A stretch of DNA of 64,000 bases from Hyperoodon ampullatus (Eukaryota > Chordata > Mammalia > Artiodactyla > Ziphiidae). Positions 62,595 through 64,000 of this stretch are shown in pieces. Each line of letters begins with the position of its first letter. Within the stretch, counting starts at the first letter, position 1. The stretch lies in the NCBI GenBank assembly GCA_949752795.1, contig CATKHW010000061.1:2232001-2296000 (forward strand), read 5' to 3'. The position numbers and the translations under genes are program-made. Under the pieces are notes generated by a model. It ran no database searches, had not been told where the DNA came from, and was given only the letters and a program-made list of their open reading frames with translations.

Positions 62595-64000
62595 TTCCTT
62601 CAGGGTCTCTGATGAAAGCTGGAATGACCCTATCTACAACGACAGCTGGATTTGGCATAAGGAGGGACACTTGGGACTGAGACGATTGGTGAGATTGGGT
62701 GAGCAAATGCAGACCCTTTAAAGCAATAATGCATGGCACCCATTCCATGGGTCCGAACTCTCCAGGTTGAAGGGAATATTACTACAGCTATAACATGTGC
62801 AGGAAACTTAGAGAACGGACACACTGTGAATACGAAAGGTTTCTAAAACTCAACGAATAGTCCCTCTCCTGGTGCTCCGGTTTGACTTTCCGGCTGCTTT
62901 ACTATCATTCTCCGAAATTGGAGAGACAGCCCCTTTAACCTCCTGGTTCGCACAGGTTGCCAATTTGGCAGAGGATGAAAGGGAAGAGGGAGAACCAATG
63001 AGAGAGTAGCTGTTAGGCATTTGGACGGGCACATATCACTGTAATTTCCCGGCAGGAAGAAGAATTAACCAAATTCTCAGCCACCCACCGGGAACCAGTA
63101 TAGGTCCTGAACCAAAATTTTGGACTTGCGGTCAGCTCACCAAAAACGAGTTGAAAAATGGAGCTCAGGGGCACAGCAATTCACAAACTGGCCGAGTAAT
63201 AAAGGACAACTATCGTCCATAAATCTGTTGACGGAAGGCAACGAGGTGGACTTGAAAGCGAGGCAGAATAGCAGGAAACAGATTTCAAGAGGTACGTTGG
63301 AATCGCCTTTAAAGCACAGGAAGAGGGGCACAACTTCGACAATGACGCACTTGGCCAAAAAGGGCGTATGCGTTTTCTCCTGAATATATTCAGGAGAAAA
63401 CGCATACGCCCTTTTTGGCCAAGCAAGCAAGCGGGCAATGCAAATCTGCACTACAAAGAAGTATCACTTCCCACCGGTCAAAAGGGACATCCACAAAATG
63501 TGTAAGAACAAGAAAGGCAAGACAGGCCCTGGAGAACAGGGAGCCTTGTTATGCTGATGGGCGGGATGTAAATTGCCAACTGCCTCTCTGGAGGAGTGCA
63601 TTCTGTTCCCTAAAACAAGTAAAGAACAGAGCTACAGAGCCAAGGGCACTACCAGTCTAGGGAATATACCTTGGGAAAACTGAAAATCAATAAGACCGAG
63701 CCACCCCAAAATTTAGGGCTGCAGTGCATACAAGGACCTCAACTTGGATACACCTTAAGTATCCCAGAAAATATAAACATGGTTCAAAAAATTGTGGTAC
63801 TTACGTACGATGGAATATCCCTCAGCCATGAAATCAATGTCATAAGACCAGTAGCAGCAAAATGGGTGGATTCAGGTACGATGATTCTAAGTGAAATAAG
63901 TCACACAGAAAAAGAAACTTATCATAAGATATCACTTATGAAGATCCTGTAAACATGGCTACACTTGAACTGAGTTAGGAAAGAGAACAGTGTCTCACAT
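62595..64000 (+). repeat. Satellite unit 37 (partial, cut by window end)
   Basis: Only the first 1,406 bp are present. A cluster of private changes lies at 62892-62919 (ccggctgc, atcattctccgaaattgg). Also aacgaatag, ccataaatc, gacggaagg, gaggtggac, gaccgagcc. Palindrome 63350-63423 is perfect. Confidence 0.95.

Larger units (their letters stand above)
1..64000 (+). repeat. L1-derived satellite array, unit about 1,739 bp, about 36.8 copies
   Basis: The whole window is a single direct tandem repeat. The same landmark (ttccttcagg) recurs at 1, 1739, 3477, 5216, 6955 and so on to 62595, with spacings of 1,737-1,739 bp. All units have one orientation and no other element interrupts them. Relative to each unit start as phased here: RT-like segment 1-755, palindrome 756-829, ORF2 C-terminal-like segment 844-1358, 3' UTR-like segment 1359-1702, A-rich tail 1703-1720, and about 19 bases that begin the next L1 body. 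Units differ by scattered substitutions and a few 1-8 bp indels. From established knowledge, an L1-derived satellite of this length is the common cetacean satellite; the assignment is from memory. No CENP-B box (TTCG-N4-A-N2-CGGG) was found by eye on either strand. Confidence 0.97.

Noticed and set aside
1..64000. CENP-B box
   Set aside because: The TTCG and CCCG occurrences in the unit lack the remaining conserved positions of the 17-bp motif on either strand.
1..64000. Bacterial defence system, CRISPR or phage-like repeat array
   Set aside because: The repeat unit is far too long, there are no unique spacers, and the unit is explained by L1 similarity.

Overview
The window is one uninterrupted head-to-tail tandem array. 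A unit of about 1,739 bp occurs 36 full times plus a final partial copy (62595-64000). Both window edges lie inside the array, so no flanking DNA is visible. I see no protein-coding gene, tRNA, rRNA, CRISPR array or foreign insertion. The many short open frames recur once per unit, mostly use TTG starts, and overlap on both strands. They are chance frames in repeat DNA.

The unit is a decayed LINE-1 (L1) copy in sense orientation. In each unit, in order: (1) about 770 bp that by eye follows the reverse-transcriptase part of L1 ORF2 (weaker similarity); (2) a perfect 74-bp palindrome; (3) about 515 bp colinear with the ORF2 C-terminus (clear similarity); (4) about 345 bp colinear with a cetartiodactyl-type L1 3' UTR; (5) a short A-rich remnant of the tail. 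Roughly 0.8 kb of ORF2 between (1) and (3) is missing, and the palindrome sits at that junction.

Organism: a mammal with methylated CpGs (many between-unit differences are CpG to TpG or CpA) and this type of L1 3' end. An L1-derived satellite with a unit near 1.74 kb matches what I recall of the 'common cetacean satellite' (about 1.7-1.76 kb in most whales, about 1.58 kb in dolphins and their relatives). My best guess is constitutive heterochromatin of a non-delphinoid cetacean. This rests on memory and could not be searched here.

Layout (units numbered from base 1): units 1-3 (1-5215) share local variants. Units 4-13 (5216-22605) hold a near-perfect 7.4-kb duplication displaced by exactly five units (8,695 bp). 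Units 14-19 (22606-33039) alternate as a two-unit higher-order repeat. Units 20-25 (33040-43470) mix two or three variant types. Units 26-33 (43471-57380) form a second, clear two-unit higher-order repeat of about 3,477 bp. Units 34-37 (57381-64000) are mixed, with unit 34 carrying two indels and unit 37 a cluster of private changes. The array appears to have evolved by unequal exchange and conversion between units; nothing in it looks like a working gene system.
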